Of a stretch of DNA of 64,000 nt, positions 38,624 through 46,638 are shown piece by piece. The position numbers were made by a program, and so were the translations under genes. The number at the start of each line of letters is the position of its first letter. Position 1 is the first letter of the stretch. Source of the DNA: Hoskinsella mucinilytica (GTDB lineage Bacteria > Bacillota_I > Bacilli_A > Erysipelotrichales > Erysipelotrichaceae). Under the pieces are notes generated by a model. The model did no database searches and was not told the origin of the DNA. It was given only the letters and a program-made list of their open reading frames with translations. The stretch is from positions 6,404-70,403 of the forward strand of contig NZ_JBEQZJ010000022.1 in NCBI RefSeq assembly GCF_045223415.1, in the 5' to 3' direction.

Positions 38624-38693
38624 ACTTGTAGTCCGCTGATTTACGGTCAGCAGGTAGAGACGCTAGTCAGCCATATTCTGATGCTATACAAGT
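38624..38693 (-). promoter_or_regulatory. Guanine (purine-class) riboswitch
   Basis: On the reverse strand P1 is ACTTGTA / TACAAGT. Between these arms lie the conserved ATATGG, the TCTCTACC loop segment, ACCGTAAA and the GGACTAC junction. The J3/1 base that pairs with the ligand is C (GACTAC), which specifies guanine or hypoxanthine rather than adenine. Ligand binding stabilises P1, frees the terminator arm and switches purD-fhs off. Confidence 0.92.
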
Positions 38694-38707
38694 TTGTTAC
38701 CACATTT

Positions 38708-38736
38708 ATTTTACTTTATTTTTCTTACTTTTACAA
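38708..38736 (-). promoter_or_regulatory. Promoter of the purD-fhs operon
   Basis: Reverse strand TTGTAA, 17-base spacer, TAAAAT. It lies about 15 bases upstream of the riboswitch P1 stem. Confidence 0.6.
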
Positions 38737-38892
38737 TGTGAAATCAGGTAATCCTGCATTTTATTGATTGATTTCTTTACATCCTTCCATACAACTCTAA
38801 AAAATCGAGTATCCTTTCAAAAAACCGAAAACGCAAATACCATAGATTGCTCTATCCATTGCTTTTTTACGCATTTATTTTATTTCATACAA

Positions 38893-39636
38893 TTAATTAG
38901 ATAACACATAACTAGCAGATGTACCATCTAATCCTATGCTATCTTTTGTGATTGAAATTCTACCATCACCATATAACACCGTTTTTGATCCATCTTCCAT
39001 CACTGTAAAACGTATAGATGTTTCAAAACGATCGATATCCTTAGGTAATTGTTCTACCTGAATCACAAAGCTATCTTTCCCATCTTTTGTTTCCTTAGTA
39101 ATACTTGCCGGTATCTTTGGATTCGTAAATTCGGCTTTTATGATGCTTTTCTCTTCTACATCCACAATGATACGATAGACTCTATCATTATGTTCGATAC
39201 GATCTAATGATATCAGCTTCACACTAGGAGTAGTAACGAGTTCATAATGATGCATACCGACATCAACTGTTTTTTCTTGTCCGAATTCCTTATAACGCAC
39301 TTTAGAAAATTCTGACGCATTTTGTTTTGTGACATTCCATAACATTGTCTTCGTATGCTTTTTCTGTAGAAATCTCCCTTCTGTTACTTCATCGATAAGA
39401 TTCAAATGATAAGCCGGTTCTACTTGTTTCGTTGTTTTCACATCATCAATTCCCTCAACACTGATCGTTTTGATTCCATGATAGGTAATCGCCACATGAA
39501 AGCTTCTACCCAACTGTTCTTGCGGTTCACTCATTACCAGATATACGCTGTTTCGTTCAAAGGTAACCGGCTTCATATAAATATAGGTTGCACCAATCAG
39601 TAATACAAGCAGAATCGCAATCACTATTTTTTTCAT
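38893..39636 (-). CDS. Membrane-anchored extracytoplasmic protein of unknown function
   Basis: A 247-residue protein with one N-terminal hydrophobic helix (KKIVIAILLVLLIGATYIYM) and a long soluble part rich in beta-strand-like segments. I do not recognise a family. Its ATG overlaps the TGA of the preceding gene (ATGA), so the two are translationally coupled. Its place in a LytTR-led operon suggests a cell-envelope role, but that is inference only. Confidence 0.75.
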   Translation of the reverse strand: MKKIVIAILLVLLIGATYIYMKPVTFERNSVYLVMSEPQEQLGRSFHVAITYHGIKTISVEGIDDVKTTKQVEPAYHLNLIDEVTEGRFLQKKHTKTMLWNVTKQNASEFSKVRYKEFGQEKTVDVGMHHYELVTTPSVKLISLDRIEHNDRVYRIIVDVEEKSIIKAEFTNPKIPASITKETKDGKDSFVIQVEQLPKDIDRFETSIRFTVMEDGSKTVLYGDGRISITKDSIGLDGTSASYVLSN

Positions 39637-40295
39637 AAGATGATACCTCCATTCTCTATTTTTATCTTCTTATGAAGTTCTACCGGATACAGGTTCTCAC
39701 CTTCACAGAAATTGGTAATCGTAATGTCCATATATATAGCATCACAATGTTGTTCCCATGTACCTTCAAAGAAGATAGAAAGTGTGCCGTCATCTATGGA
39801 ATTCATAGACACATCACTGGATGCCCCTCCTTCACTGATATGAAAAACTTCATTTTTTTGAGGTTCTCGATTCAGCTTATACTCTAAGATAAATCCATAA
39901 TGTTTTCCATCATTTGCATAATAAACCGTTACATTCTCTTCTATCTTTTTGATTTCTAAAGAATAGGCTTCACCGACTTTTTCCGGTAACATGTCCTCAT
40001 ACATTTTCTTTTTATCCTCTTTCGTCAACGTCGCAAAAGAAACTCGATCAAGTAGATTACATTCTTGAGGTTGTGAATCAGAAGGTGTAATGATTGCGAC
40101 AATGATCAAAACAATGGTACTTAACAATAGATATAACTTCATGAGTTTATCAGGTTCCATTGCCTTCACACGTTTTCCTTCTAATACTTGATTGATCTTT
40201 TTCTCATAATATCGTCTATAGACCTTATATAACAAAATACCGACGATCACACAAATCAATAACGCTATCAAAACGATCTGAATACGGTTTTCCAT
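39633..40295 (-). CDS. Two-span membrane protein of unknown function
   Basis: A 220-residue protein with two hydrophobic segments (IQIVLIALLICVIVGILLY near the N terminus and LYLLLSTIVLIIVAIIT near residue 52). An extracytoplasmic beta-rich domain of about 150 residues follows. The frame opens at a GTG at 40304, but AGGAGG overlaps it. The ATG at 40295, eight bases after that site, is preferred. It starts 12 bases after the LytTR gene and is coupled to the next gene. The function is unknown. Confidence 0.75.
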   Translation of the reverse strand: MENRIQIVLIALLICVIVGILLYKVYRRYYEKKINQVLEGKRVKAMEPDKLMKLYLLLSTIVLIIVAIITPSDSQPQECNLLDRVSFATLTKEDKKKMYEDMLPEKVGEAYSLEIKKIEENVTVYYANDGKHYGFILEYKLNREPQKNEVFHISEGGASSDVSMNSIDDGTLSIFFEGTWEQHCDAIYMDITITNFCEGENLYPVELHKKIKIENGGIIL

Positions 40296-40307
40296 TTCCT
40301 TCACCTC

Positions 40308-40754
40308 CTAGAATCCCATTTCTTCTTTGAAATGATAATAATAACTTCGTGATACTTCGATTTGTTCTTCATTACTCAAAAGAAGCACAAACTTCATATT
40401 CAGACTTGTCTTAATGCGACGGATATCTTTTTTATTGACAATAAAAGCTTTATGAATTCTTAAAAATCCCTTTTCATATAAGCTTGCTTCTAGCTGATAC
40501 ATGGTTTCTTTTATTTGATATCGTCCTTCTTTTGTATGAACATAAACGATGTTATTACTTGCTTCGATATAAATGATATCATTCACAGAAATACGAAAGT
40601 ATTCCTCTTGATCTTTGACCAATAACACATTATGCTCATGATGTAACTCATATAAAACAAATGGTGCATCATCGCTATATTCAATTTCATTTTTATTGAT
40701 TGCGGTTTTGATAAGTTCCTTATTTTCTTTTGTTGCGATCAATTTCAACTTCAT
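40308..40754 (-). CDS. LytTR-family DNA-binding regulator without a receiver domain
   Basis: A 148-residue regulator. The N-terminal 45 residues (MKLKLIATKENKELIKTAI) are followed by a LytTR domain (EYFRISVNDIIYIEASNNIV, FLRIHKAFIVNKKDIRRIKT, EIEVSRSYYYHFKEEM). There is no phospho-receiver. Stand-alone LytTR genes are often paired with a DUF3021 membrane protein; here the partners are two other membrane-anchored proteins. The ATG at 40754 follows GAGGGG; the frame is open slightly further upstream. Confidence 0.88.
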   Translation of the reverse strand: MKLKLIATKENKELIKTAINKNEIEYSDDAPFVLYELHHEHNVLLVKDQEEYFRISVNDIIYIEASNNIVYVHTKEGRYQIKETMYQLEASLYEKGFLRIHKAFIVNKKDIRRIKTSLNMKFVLLLSNEEQIEVSRSYYYHFKEEMGF

Positions 40755-41021
40755 AGTTATCACCCCTCATAGCCATTAAATTTACTAGCTTTTCTATCTC
40801 TTTCCTTTTCACCTACAGTTTACCTTACCCCTCTTAGAAAAGAAAGGAAAACCAGGTATCCTACAATACAGGAGAATAAGATGCACTACCTTATCATAAG
40901 TGATGAATAATTCCTATCTATTGGGCATATGAATGCATAGTAGGCATAAATTTTCAAAAAATGAAAGATGAATGAAACTTTTTAGACCTTAAGAACGTTA
41001 TATCAATAGAAGGTGATCTAT

Positions 41022-41480
41022 ATGAAAGAAACGAATAAAATAACACGTATCTGTTGTATCAGTTGGATCTTATGTATCTGTAGCTATTTATGTGCCATTT
41101 TGATACGATCTTATATGTATTCCACAATGATGATTAATAATCAAATTGAAGAGTCTATCATCCAACGCATTGATTTTTTAGATACCTTGATTCAGCTTAT
41201 CTATGATGTTTTTATCATCCTCATGCTTTCTACTTTTCTTTATTTAATAGAACGTTTTCTTCATGCATCCCTAAAAAAAGACTGTTATTTTACAGGATTG
41301 ACCCTCATCACCTGTATGCTTCTTTCCTTACTAAGTGTCATCCTTTTTGAAATCCCTAAAACAACAGCATTCGCCCCTTTTCAACTCTTTCCACACTTTT
41401 TCTTTTTTCTGGCGATTTTGGCCATAATGAATGTGCTTCGAAAACGCCATGATGCTATTCACACTCATAATTTCACATAG
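41022..41480 (+). CDS. Four-span membrane protein of unknown function
   Basis: A 152-residue protein with about four hydrophobic segments, cysteines in the first span (ICCISWILCICSYLCAILI) and a short charged tail. It may belong to the DUF2975-like small membrane proteins, but I am not sure. It is transcribed divergently from the LytTR gene. The frame opens at a GTG nine bases earlier; the ATG at 41022 follows GAAGGTG. Confidence 0.65.
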   Translation: MKETNKITRICCISWILCICSYLCAILIRSYMYSTMMINNQIEESIIQRIDFLDTLIQLIYDVFIILMLSTFLYLIERFLHASLKKDCYFTGLTLITCMLLSLLSVILFEIPKTTAFAPFQLFPHFFFFLAILAIMNVLRKRHDAIHTHNFT

Positions 41481-41552
41481 AATTCAGGTATCATTCGGTA
41501 GAATCCAAAATCAAAAAGAATTATAATAAAGAAGACGAAAGGAAGTTTTCAC

Positions 41553-41813
41553 ATGTTGGGTCAAATCATTTGTATATCCATTCTTTTAAGCTTGCTTCAA
41601 TTCTTTTTCTATAAGAAAAAGGTACATAAACTAATTTTTTATATCCTTCCTACCATAATGATTTGTTATATGATCTTTGTTATTTTTCATACTGTTAGAG
41701 AACAGGCATTGATCAACACTAGTTTTCCACTTTCACTTAAAGTTTTAGGCATGCTGTTACCTTGCATGATTTCGCTTATTTTGATGATCATTTGTGACAT
41801 AAAAAAACAGTAA
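41553..41813 (+). CDS. Small three-span membrane protein
   Basis: An 86-residue protein that is almost wholly hydrophobic, with three predicted spans and lysine-rich turns (YKKKVHKL, CDIKKQ). AAAGGA lies 12 bases before the ATG. It follows the preceding membrane protein gene by 72 bases and may be co-transcribed. There is no recognised family. It is the last host-like gene before the composition changes to that of the mobile element. Confidence 0.6.
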   Translation: MLGQIICISILLSLLQFFFYKKKVHKLIFYILPTIMICYMIFVIFHTVREQALINTSFPLSLKVLGMLLPCMISLILMIICDIKKQ

Positions 41814-41995
41814 AATCTTGATTATCCCCTAAAACACTGTATCTATCGCACTATCAAAGGATTGCAACCATTCATTTTACTACTTATTTACTACTGACGA
41901 ATGAGCCTTGATACGCTGATATTCTGTGATATGCAAAGATATGGTACAGCACATCCGTATTGAAACATCAAAATTGAATAAAGCATATAGACTAC

Positions 41996-42060
41996 GGAAC
42001 GCCTAAAAAGAAGCGTTCCTTTTCTATTTTCAGCCGTTCAGAAATGGACGGCTATTTTAT
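41996..42060 (+). terminator. Two tandem hairpins upstream of the adhesin gene
   Basis: Hairpin 1 is GGAACGC / GCGTTCC (41996-42019) followed by TTTTC. Hairpin 2 is AGCCGTTC / GGACGGCT (42032-42053) followed by ATTTTATT. Each looks like an intrinsic terminator. Because they lie 24-60 bases before the adhesin start codon, they may block read-through from the host or act as attenuators. The segment 41814-41995 has no gene and no clear promoter. Confidence 0.6.
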
Positions 42061-42083
42061 TACCCAAACGAAAGGAGCATTAC

Positions 42084-45000
42084 ATGAAGAAAATATTTAA
42101 ACGGTTGCTGACTGCTACGCTGACACTGGCAACCCTCTTTACCTCATTACCAGCTACGCAGGTACACGCTTCATCAAACAGTGTTGTCCGCTTGGAAAAG
42201 CACCCGCAATACAGCTATGAGTTTGACAACAGCTATCCTGCACCATTCAACTATAAATCTGGCTGGCAAAGCTGGTGGACGTTCCACATGAATGTAAATG
42301 CAAGTGGAATGGAAAAGATTGTCTACTGTATGCAGTTCAGTATTCCATGCAATACAGGCGACCAGTACAACCATCAGAATACACATCCAGATATCAACGC
42401 CAAGGAACAGAAGCTATTACAGCGTGCCTTGGTCTTTGGCTACAATGAAAATACAGGCAACCTGTATGGTGGCTCATGGCTTGACAATGCTATGGCAACA
42501 CAAGCAATGGTGTGGGTCATTACAGGCGGTCAATATGGTACGTCATGGGAAAGCAGAATTGCAGACAATCTTCTGCAAGACAATCCAACCGCACGCAGTA
42601 TCTACAATCAAATTCGTGCCAACATGGAAAGCTATGACACTATCCCCAGCTTTACGACTTCCAGTGCTGGCAGTGCAAAAGATTATGAAATGAAATACAA
42701 CATGAATACAGGCAAATTTGACTTGACACTAGAGGACAGCAGAAACGCATTGAAATACTTTGACTTTTCCGCTTCTGGTGTGAGTGTACAGCGTAATGGT
42801 AACAAGCTGGTATTATCTGCACCAACTGAAAAGCAGTTCGACACCATCACATTGAAAGCCAACAAGAACTTGCCAAAAGACGCTTTACCGTCTTTGATTT
42901 CTGGTACGCCCGAATTTTGGTACAACCCTACACAGCAGAATTTCACTTCATTAAATGTGAGTGGCTCTCGTGAAGCTGTACCAGCATATTTCAAGCTACA
43001 TACAGAAAAAATCGGACATATCAAATTAAAGAAAACGTCCGAAGATGGTATTGTAAGTGGATTGCGTTTTCAGATTACAGGAAACGGCATTGACCGTATC
43101 TACACCACAGATAAAGACGGCAATATCCCTATACAAAACCTTGTTGCTGGTGATTATGTCATTACCGAAGTAGATACACCGAACAAATACGTTCAGCCAC
43201 ATACACAGGTGGTAACAGTCAAGCCTGCGGAAACCACAGCGGTAGACTTTAGCAATGTTCTCAAAAAGTTCAATATCCATGTCACAAAGTCGGATGAGGA
43301 AACAGGTAGCGACCAACAGGGTGACGCAACCCTTGACGGTGCAGAATATGACATCTACAACAGTCAAGGCGACCTTGTAGACCATATGAAAGCTGACGGC
43401 AAGACTGCCACAAGTAAATTGCTGGTCTTAGGTACATACAAGATTTATGAAGTCGTACCGCCAACAGGCTACACCTTGAATAATCAGCCTATCACTGTCA
43501 CTGGTGACTTTGAGGGGCAGACTGTGGAAATCGGACGAGCTGACACAGGTATCACCGATAGAGTTATCAAAGGTCAAGTCGCAGTCACAAAGTTTGCAGA
43601 CAAGCCACTGACTGGAAACAGTGAGGACGGCGGTATCAAACAGCCTTTAGAGGGTATCGAGTTTACGTTGACCTTGAAAAGTACAGGTGTTGAAGCCTGC
43701 AAGATTACGACTGACGCAGACGGCTACGCTATCACACCTTTACTGCCCTATGGTGTCTATCGTATCGAGGAAAGCAAAGGTGCAGAGGGTTACAGAAAAA
43801 TTGAGCCTTTCGACATCAGGATTGACAGCAACGGTAAGATTTACAAGTATATCCTAGAAAATACCGTCTATGAAACAGAGGTAAAAATCATCAAGAAAGA
43901 CGCTGAAACTGGCAAGGTCATTCCGCTTGCTGGTACACAGTTCAAAATCAAGGACAGTGCTGGTAATTGGGTAACACAGAAATACAACTACCCGAAACCA
44001 ACGACCATTGACACATTTTCCACTGCCGAAGATGGAACGCTGGTACTTCCACAGTCCTTGCCTGCTGGTGATTATGGATTGTATGAAGTCAAAGCACCAT
44101 ACGGCTACACAGTATCAAAAGAGCCTATCCCTTTTACCGTATCTGCCAGTGACCCATCTACCATGCTGGAAGTCACAAGCAGAAACAAGCCAGTCAAAGG
44201 AACGGTCACAATCGAGAAGCAAGGTGAGCGTTTTGTCGCAAGTGACAATATCGGTACGGAATTAGGTATCATGTTCTCGCCCATCTATGAGTTAAAGAAT
44301 TTAGAGGGTGTGACCTTTGATATCGTGGCGGTTGAGGATATCACCACACAGGACGGTACAATCCGTTATGAACAGGGTGAAATTGTTGATACCATTACCA
44401 CAGGAAAAGACGGCAAAGCGACTTCAAAAGCACTGTACTTAGGAAAGTATCAAGCCGTAGAAAAAAGTACATTAGATGGCTTTGTGTTAGACGGTACGGC
44501 ACACCCATTTGAATTGACCTATCAAGACCAAGACACAGAGCTTGTGACAACTTCCATGTGTCTTGAAAATACACGCCAAAAAGCTAAGGTTTCCTTATTC
44601 AAAGAGTATGAAACAGCAGGAAATCAAGAATATAACCCATTATCAGAAATCATATTCGGGTTGTATGCTCGTGAAGATATCCTTACACATGGCGGTGATA
44701 TCGGTATCAAAAAAGGCTCATTCATTGAAGCAATCAGCCTTGACGAATTAGGAAACGGAAACATCAGTACCGACCTGCCAGCAGGAAGCTACACCATCAA
44801 AGAGATAGCAACAGGAAAAGGCTACCTGCTTACTGATACAGCTTACGACTTTGATTTTAAATATATGGGGCAGGAAGTGCCTTACATTCCTATCCATGTG
44901 AATGACGGCAAGCCTATTATGAATAAGCTCATGCGTGGCAATCTTGAAATCACAAAAACAAGTGAGGACAAAAAGGTTGAGGGTATCAGCTTCAAGGTAT

Positions 45001-45629
45001 CTGGTACAACGGAAATCGGTACAACCTTTGAAGAAATCTACAAGACAGATAAAGACGGTAAAATCAGTATCAAAAATCTGTTAGTAGGCACTTATGAAGT
45101 ATCAGAGGTTGTAGACGATTTGACAGTCGGTTATATCACACCAGAGAGCCAGACCGTTACTATTAAACATGATGAAACAGCAGAAATCAAAATGGAAAAC
45201 AAGCTCATTCATGGTGGTTTCAATCTGTTAAAAACAGACGAGGACAAGAAGCCTTTAGCTGGTGTCAAGTTTGGCTTATATAAGGCAGATGGCACACCAC
45301 TGGTAGAGTTTATCACTGGTAAAGATGGCACATACAGCATGAGTGATTTGTTGTATGGCGACTACTACCTAAAAGAGCTGGAAACGGTGAAAGGCTATGA
45401 ATTTGACAAAGAAGCTGTATATGCGTTCAGTGTATCAAAAGACGGTGAAATCATTGAGATAACAGCCGTCAATAAAAAGATACCAGAAACACCAGTTACT
45501 AAAACAGACAGTCCGAAAACTGGTGATACAAGCAACGCTACCGCATTACTGCTACTGCTTGGAATGTCTGGAATATCTTTAGCAGGTATCAGCTTCATTC
45601 AGTACCGCAAGAAGAAAAAAGCTGAATAG
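42084..45629 (+). CDS. Sortase-anchored surface adhesin with thioester domain and Cna-B repeats
   Basis: A 1181-residue cell-wall protein. The signal peptide ends near VHASS (residue 30). A thioester domain follows, with Cys82 (YCMQF) and the TQAMVW block (Gln140), the pair that forms a Cys-Gln thioester able to bind host amines. From about residue 310 to 1130 there are about eight Cna-B/SpaA-like domains, starting for example GHIKLKKTSEDG, FNIHVTKSDEETG and GGFNLLKTDEDKKPLAG, with Lys and Glu positions suited to isopeptide bonds. The end is a sorting signal SPKTG (residue 1143), a hydrophobic span and RKKKKAE. It is the leftmost ICE gene and probably helps attachment to host or mating cells. 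Confidence 0.93.
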   Translation: MKKIFKRLLTATLTLATLFTSLPATQVHASSNSVVRLEKHPQYSYEFDNSYPAPFNYKSGWQSWWTFHMNVNASGMEKIVYCMQFSIPCNTGDQYNHQNTHPDINAKEQKLLQRALVFGYNENTGNLYGGSWLDNAMATQAMVWVITGGQYGTSWESRIADNLLQDNPTARSIYNQIRANMESYDTIPSFTTSSAGSAKDYEMKYNMNTGKFDLTLEDSRNALKYFDFSASGVSVQRNGNKLVLSAPTEKQFDTITLKANKNLPKDALPSLISGTPEFWYNPTQQNFTSLNVSGSREAVPAYFKLHTEKIGHIKLKKTSEDGIVSGLRFQITGNGIDRIYTTDKDGNIPIQNLVAGDYVITEVDTPNKYVQPHTQVVTVKPAETTAVDFSNVLKKFNIHVTKSDEETGSDQQGDATLDGAEYDIYNSQGDLVDHMKADGKTATSKLLVLGTYKIYEVVPPTGYTLNNQPITVTGDFEGQTVEIGRADTGITDRVIKGQVAVTKFADKPLTGNSEDGGIKQPLEGIEFTLTLKSTGVEACKITTDADGYAITPLLPYGVYRIEESKGAEGYRKIEPFDIRIDSNGKIYKYILENTVYETEVKIIKKDAETGKVIPLAGTQFKIKDSAGNWVTQKYNYPKPTTIDTFSTAEDGTLVLPQSLPAGDYGLYEVKAPYGYTVSKEPIPFTVSASDPSTMLEVTSRNKPVKGTVTIEKQGERFVASDNIGTELGIMFSPIYELKNLEGVTFDIVAVEDITTQDGTIRYEQGEIVDTITTGKDGKATSKALYLGKYQAVEKSTLDGFVLDGTAHPFELTYQDQDTELVTTSMCLENTRQKAKVSLFKEYETAGNQEYNPLSEIIFGLYAREDILTHGGDIGIKKGSFIEAISLDELGNGNISTDLPAGSYTIKEIATGKGYLLTDTAYDFDFKYMGQEVPYIPIHVNDGKPIMNKLMRGNLEITKTSEDKKVEGISFKVSGTTEIGTTFEEIYKTDKDGKISIKNLLVGTYEVSEVVDDLTVGYITPESQTVTIKHDETAEIKMENKLIHGGFNLLKTDEDKKPLAGVKFGLYKADGTPLVEFITGKDGTYSMSDLLYGDYYLKELETVKGYEFDKEAVYAFSVSKDGEIIEITAVNKKIPETPVTKTDSPKTGDTSNATALLLLLGMSGISLAGISFIQYRKKKKAE

Positions 45630-45878
45630 CAGGTGGTGAGGATATGAACACCACACGTTCCCCACCGTTTTAATTAAAAGGAACAGCCAACACATGGCTG
45701 GTAACACCCTTACTTCTGCTTAGTGACCGCCTTTCAGTATGAATGGAGCTTGTCAAGGGTGCTGAAAGCACAACGCTTGCCCTTGATAAGATACAGGCAT
45801 ACTGGTACTCTGTGTCACGCAGAAGAAAGAGAAACAACAAAACAAAAATTCATATAGAAAGAAAAGAGGAAAATAATT
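45630..45878 (+). promoter_or_regulatory. Structured leader region upstream of the conjugation operon
   Basis: There is no convincing gene here. An inverted repeat CTTGTCAAGGG (45749-45759) / CCCTTGATAAG (45780-45790) encloses a smaller TGCT-GAA-AGCA hairpin, and a short AGCC/GGCT hairpin lies near 45687. The region probably holds the promoter and leader RNA of the transfer genes; no clear hexamer pair is seen. Confidence 0.45.
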
Positions 45879-46199
45879 ATGGAATTAAAATTTGTAGTGC
45901 CGAACATGGAAAAGACATTCGGCAATTTAGAATTTGCAGGAGAAAGCGAGGTTGTACAGCGTCGGATCAACGGACGTGTAACGGCAGTGTCCCGAAGCTA
46001 CAACCTTTACAGTGATGTGCAGAGAGCCGATGACATTATCGTGGTGCTTCCTGCTGAAGCTGGGGAAAAGCATTTCCAGCCAGAACAGAAAGTGAAGCTG
46101 ATTAACCCACGCATTAGTGCAGAGGGTTACAAAATCGGCACAAGAGGATTTACAAACTATATCTTACTGGCAGATGATATGCTGCCGGAGAGCAAATAA
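45879..46199 (+). CDS. Tn916 Orf23-like (YdcP/DUF961) protein
   Basis: A 106-residue small cytoplasmic protein of the conserved DUF961 family found at the start of Tn916-type transfer operons. It is recognisable from LKFVVPNMEKTFGNLEFAGE and the C-terminal GTRGFTNYILLADDML. GAGG lies nine bases before the ATG. The exact role in transfer is not known. It is paired with a longer relative just downstream. Confidence 0.88.
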   Translation: MELKFVVPNMEKTFGNLEFAGESEVVQRRINGRVTAVSRSYNLYSDVQRADDIIVVLPAEAGEKHFQPEQKVKLINPRISAEGYKIGTRGFTNYILLADDMLPESK

Positions 46200-46213
46200 G
46201 GAGGACTGAAAAA

Positions 46214-46621
46214 ATGAGATTAGCAAACGGAATCGTGATTGAAAAAGAAAAGACATTTGGGCAGTTGAAATTCTCTGCCCTTAGACGTGAGGTGCATATC
46301 CAGAATGAGGACGGCACAGTCAGCGATGAAATCAAGGAACGCACCTACGACCTTAAATGCCGTGGACAGGGATGCATGATACAGGTGTCCATTCCTGCCA
46401 CTGTACCGTTAAGGGAATTTGACTACAACGCAGAGGTGGAGCTTGTCAACCCTGTTGCGGACACAGTGGCAAATGCGACCTTTCAGGGGGCAGACGTGGA
46501 CTGGTTCATCAAGGCAGATGACATTGTGTTGAAGAACAAAGGCGGTCAGACCGGAAGCCCACAGGGACAGCCAGCAGGAAACCCACAGAACCATAACAAC
46601 CAGACACAAGGCAAGAAATAG
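46214..46621 (+). CDS. Tn916 Orf22-like (YdcP/DUF961) protein
   Basis: A 135-residue relative of the preceding protein, sharing IEKEKTFGQLKFSAL and the VDWFIKADDIVL end. It has an added Gly/Gln/Asn-rich tail (GGQTGSPQGQPAGNPQNHNN) that is probably disordered. It starts 14 bases after Orf23 with AGGAGG upstream. The role is unknown beyond membership of the conjugation operon. Confidence 0.87.
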   Translation: MRLANGIVIEKEKTFGQLKFSALRREVHIQNEDGTVSDEIKERTYDLKCRGQGCMIQVSIPATVPLREFDYNAEVELVNPVADTVANATFQGADVDWFIKADDIVLKNKGGQTGSPQGQPAGNPQNHNNQTQGKK

Positions 46622-46638
46622 GCTGACAAGGAGGAACT

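Noticed and set aside
41880..41960. Possible 3' end of a host gene on the minus strand at the ICE left junction
   Set aside because: A short translatable stretch ending in TAA is visible, but I could not recognise a gene end or attachment core in it.
45743..46015. Plus-strand 90-codon frame upstream of and overlapping Orf23
   Set aside because: It has an inverted repeat in its first part, no ribosome site and no sensible composition; Orf23 in another frame is well supported.
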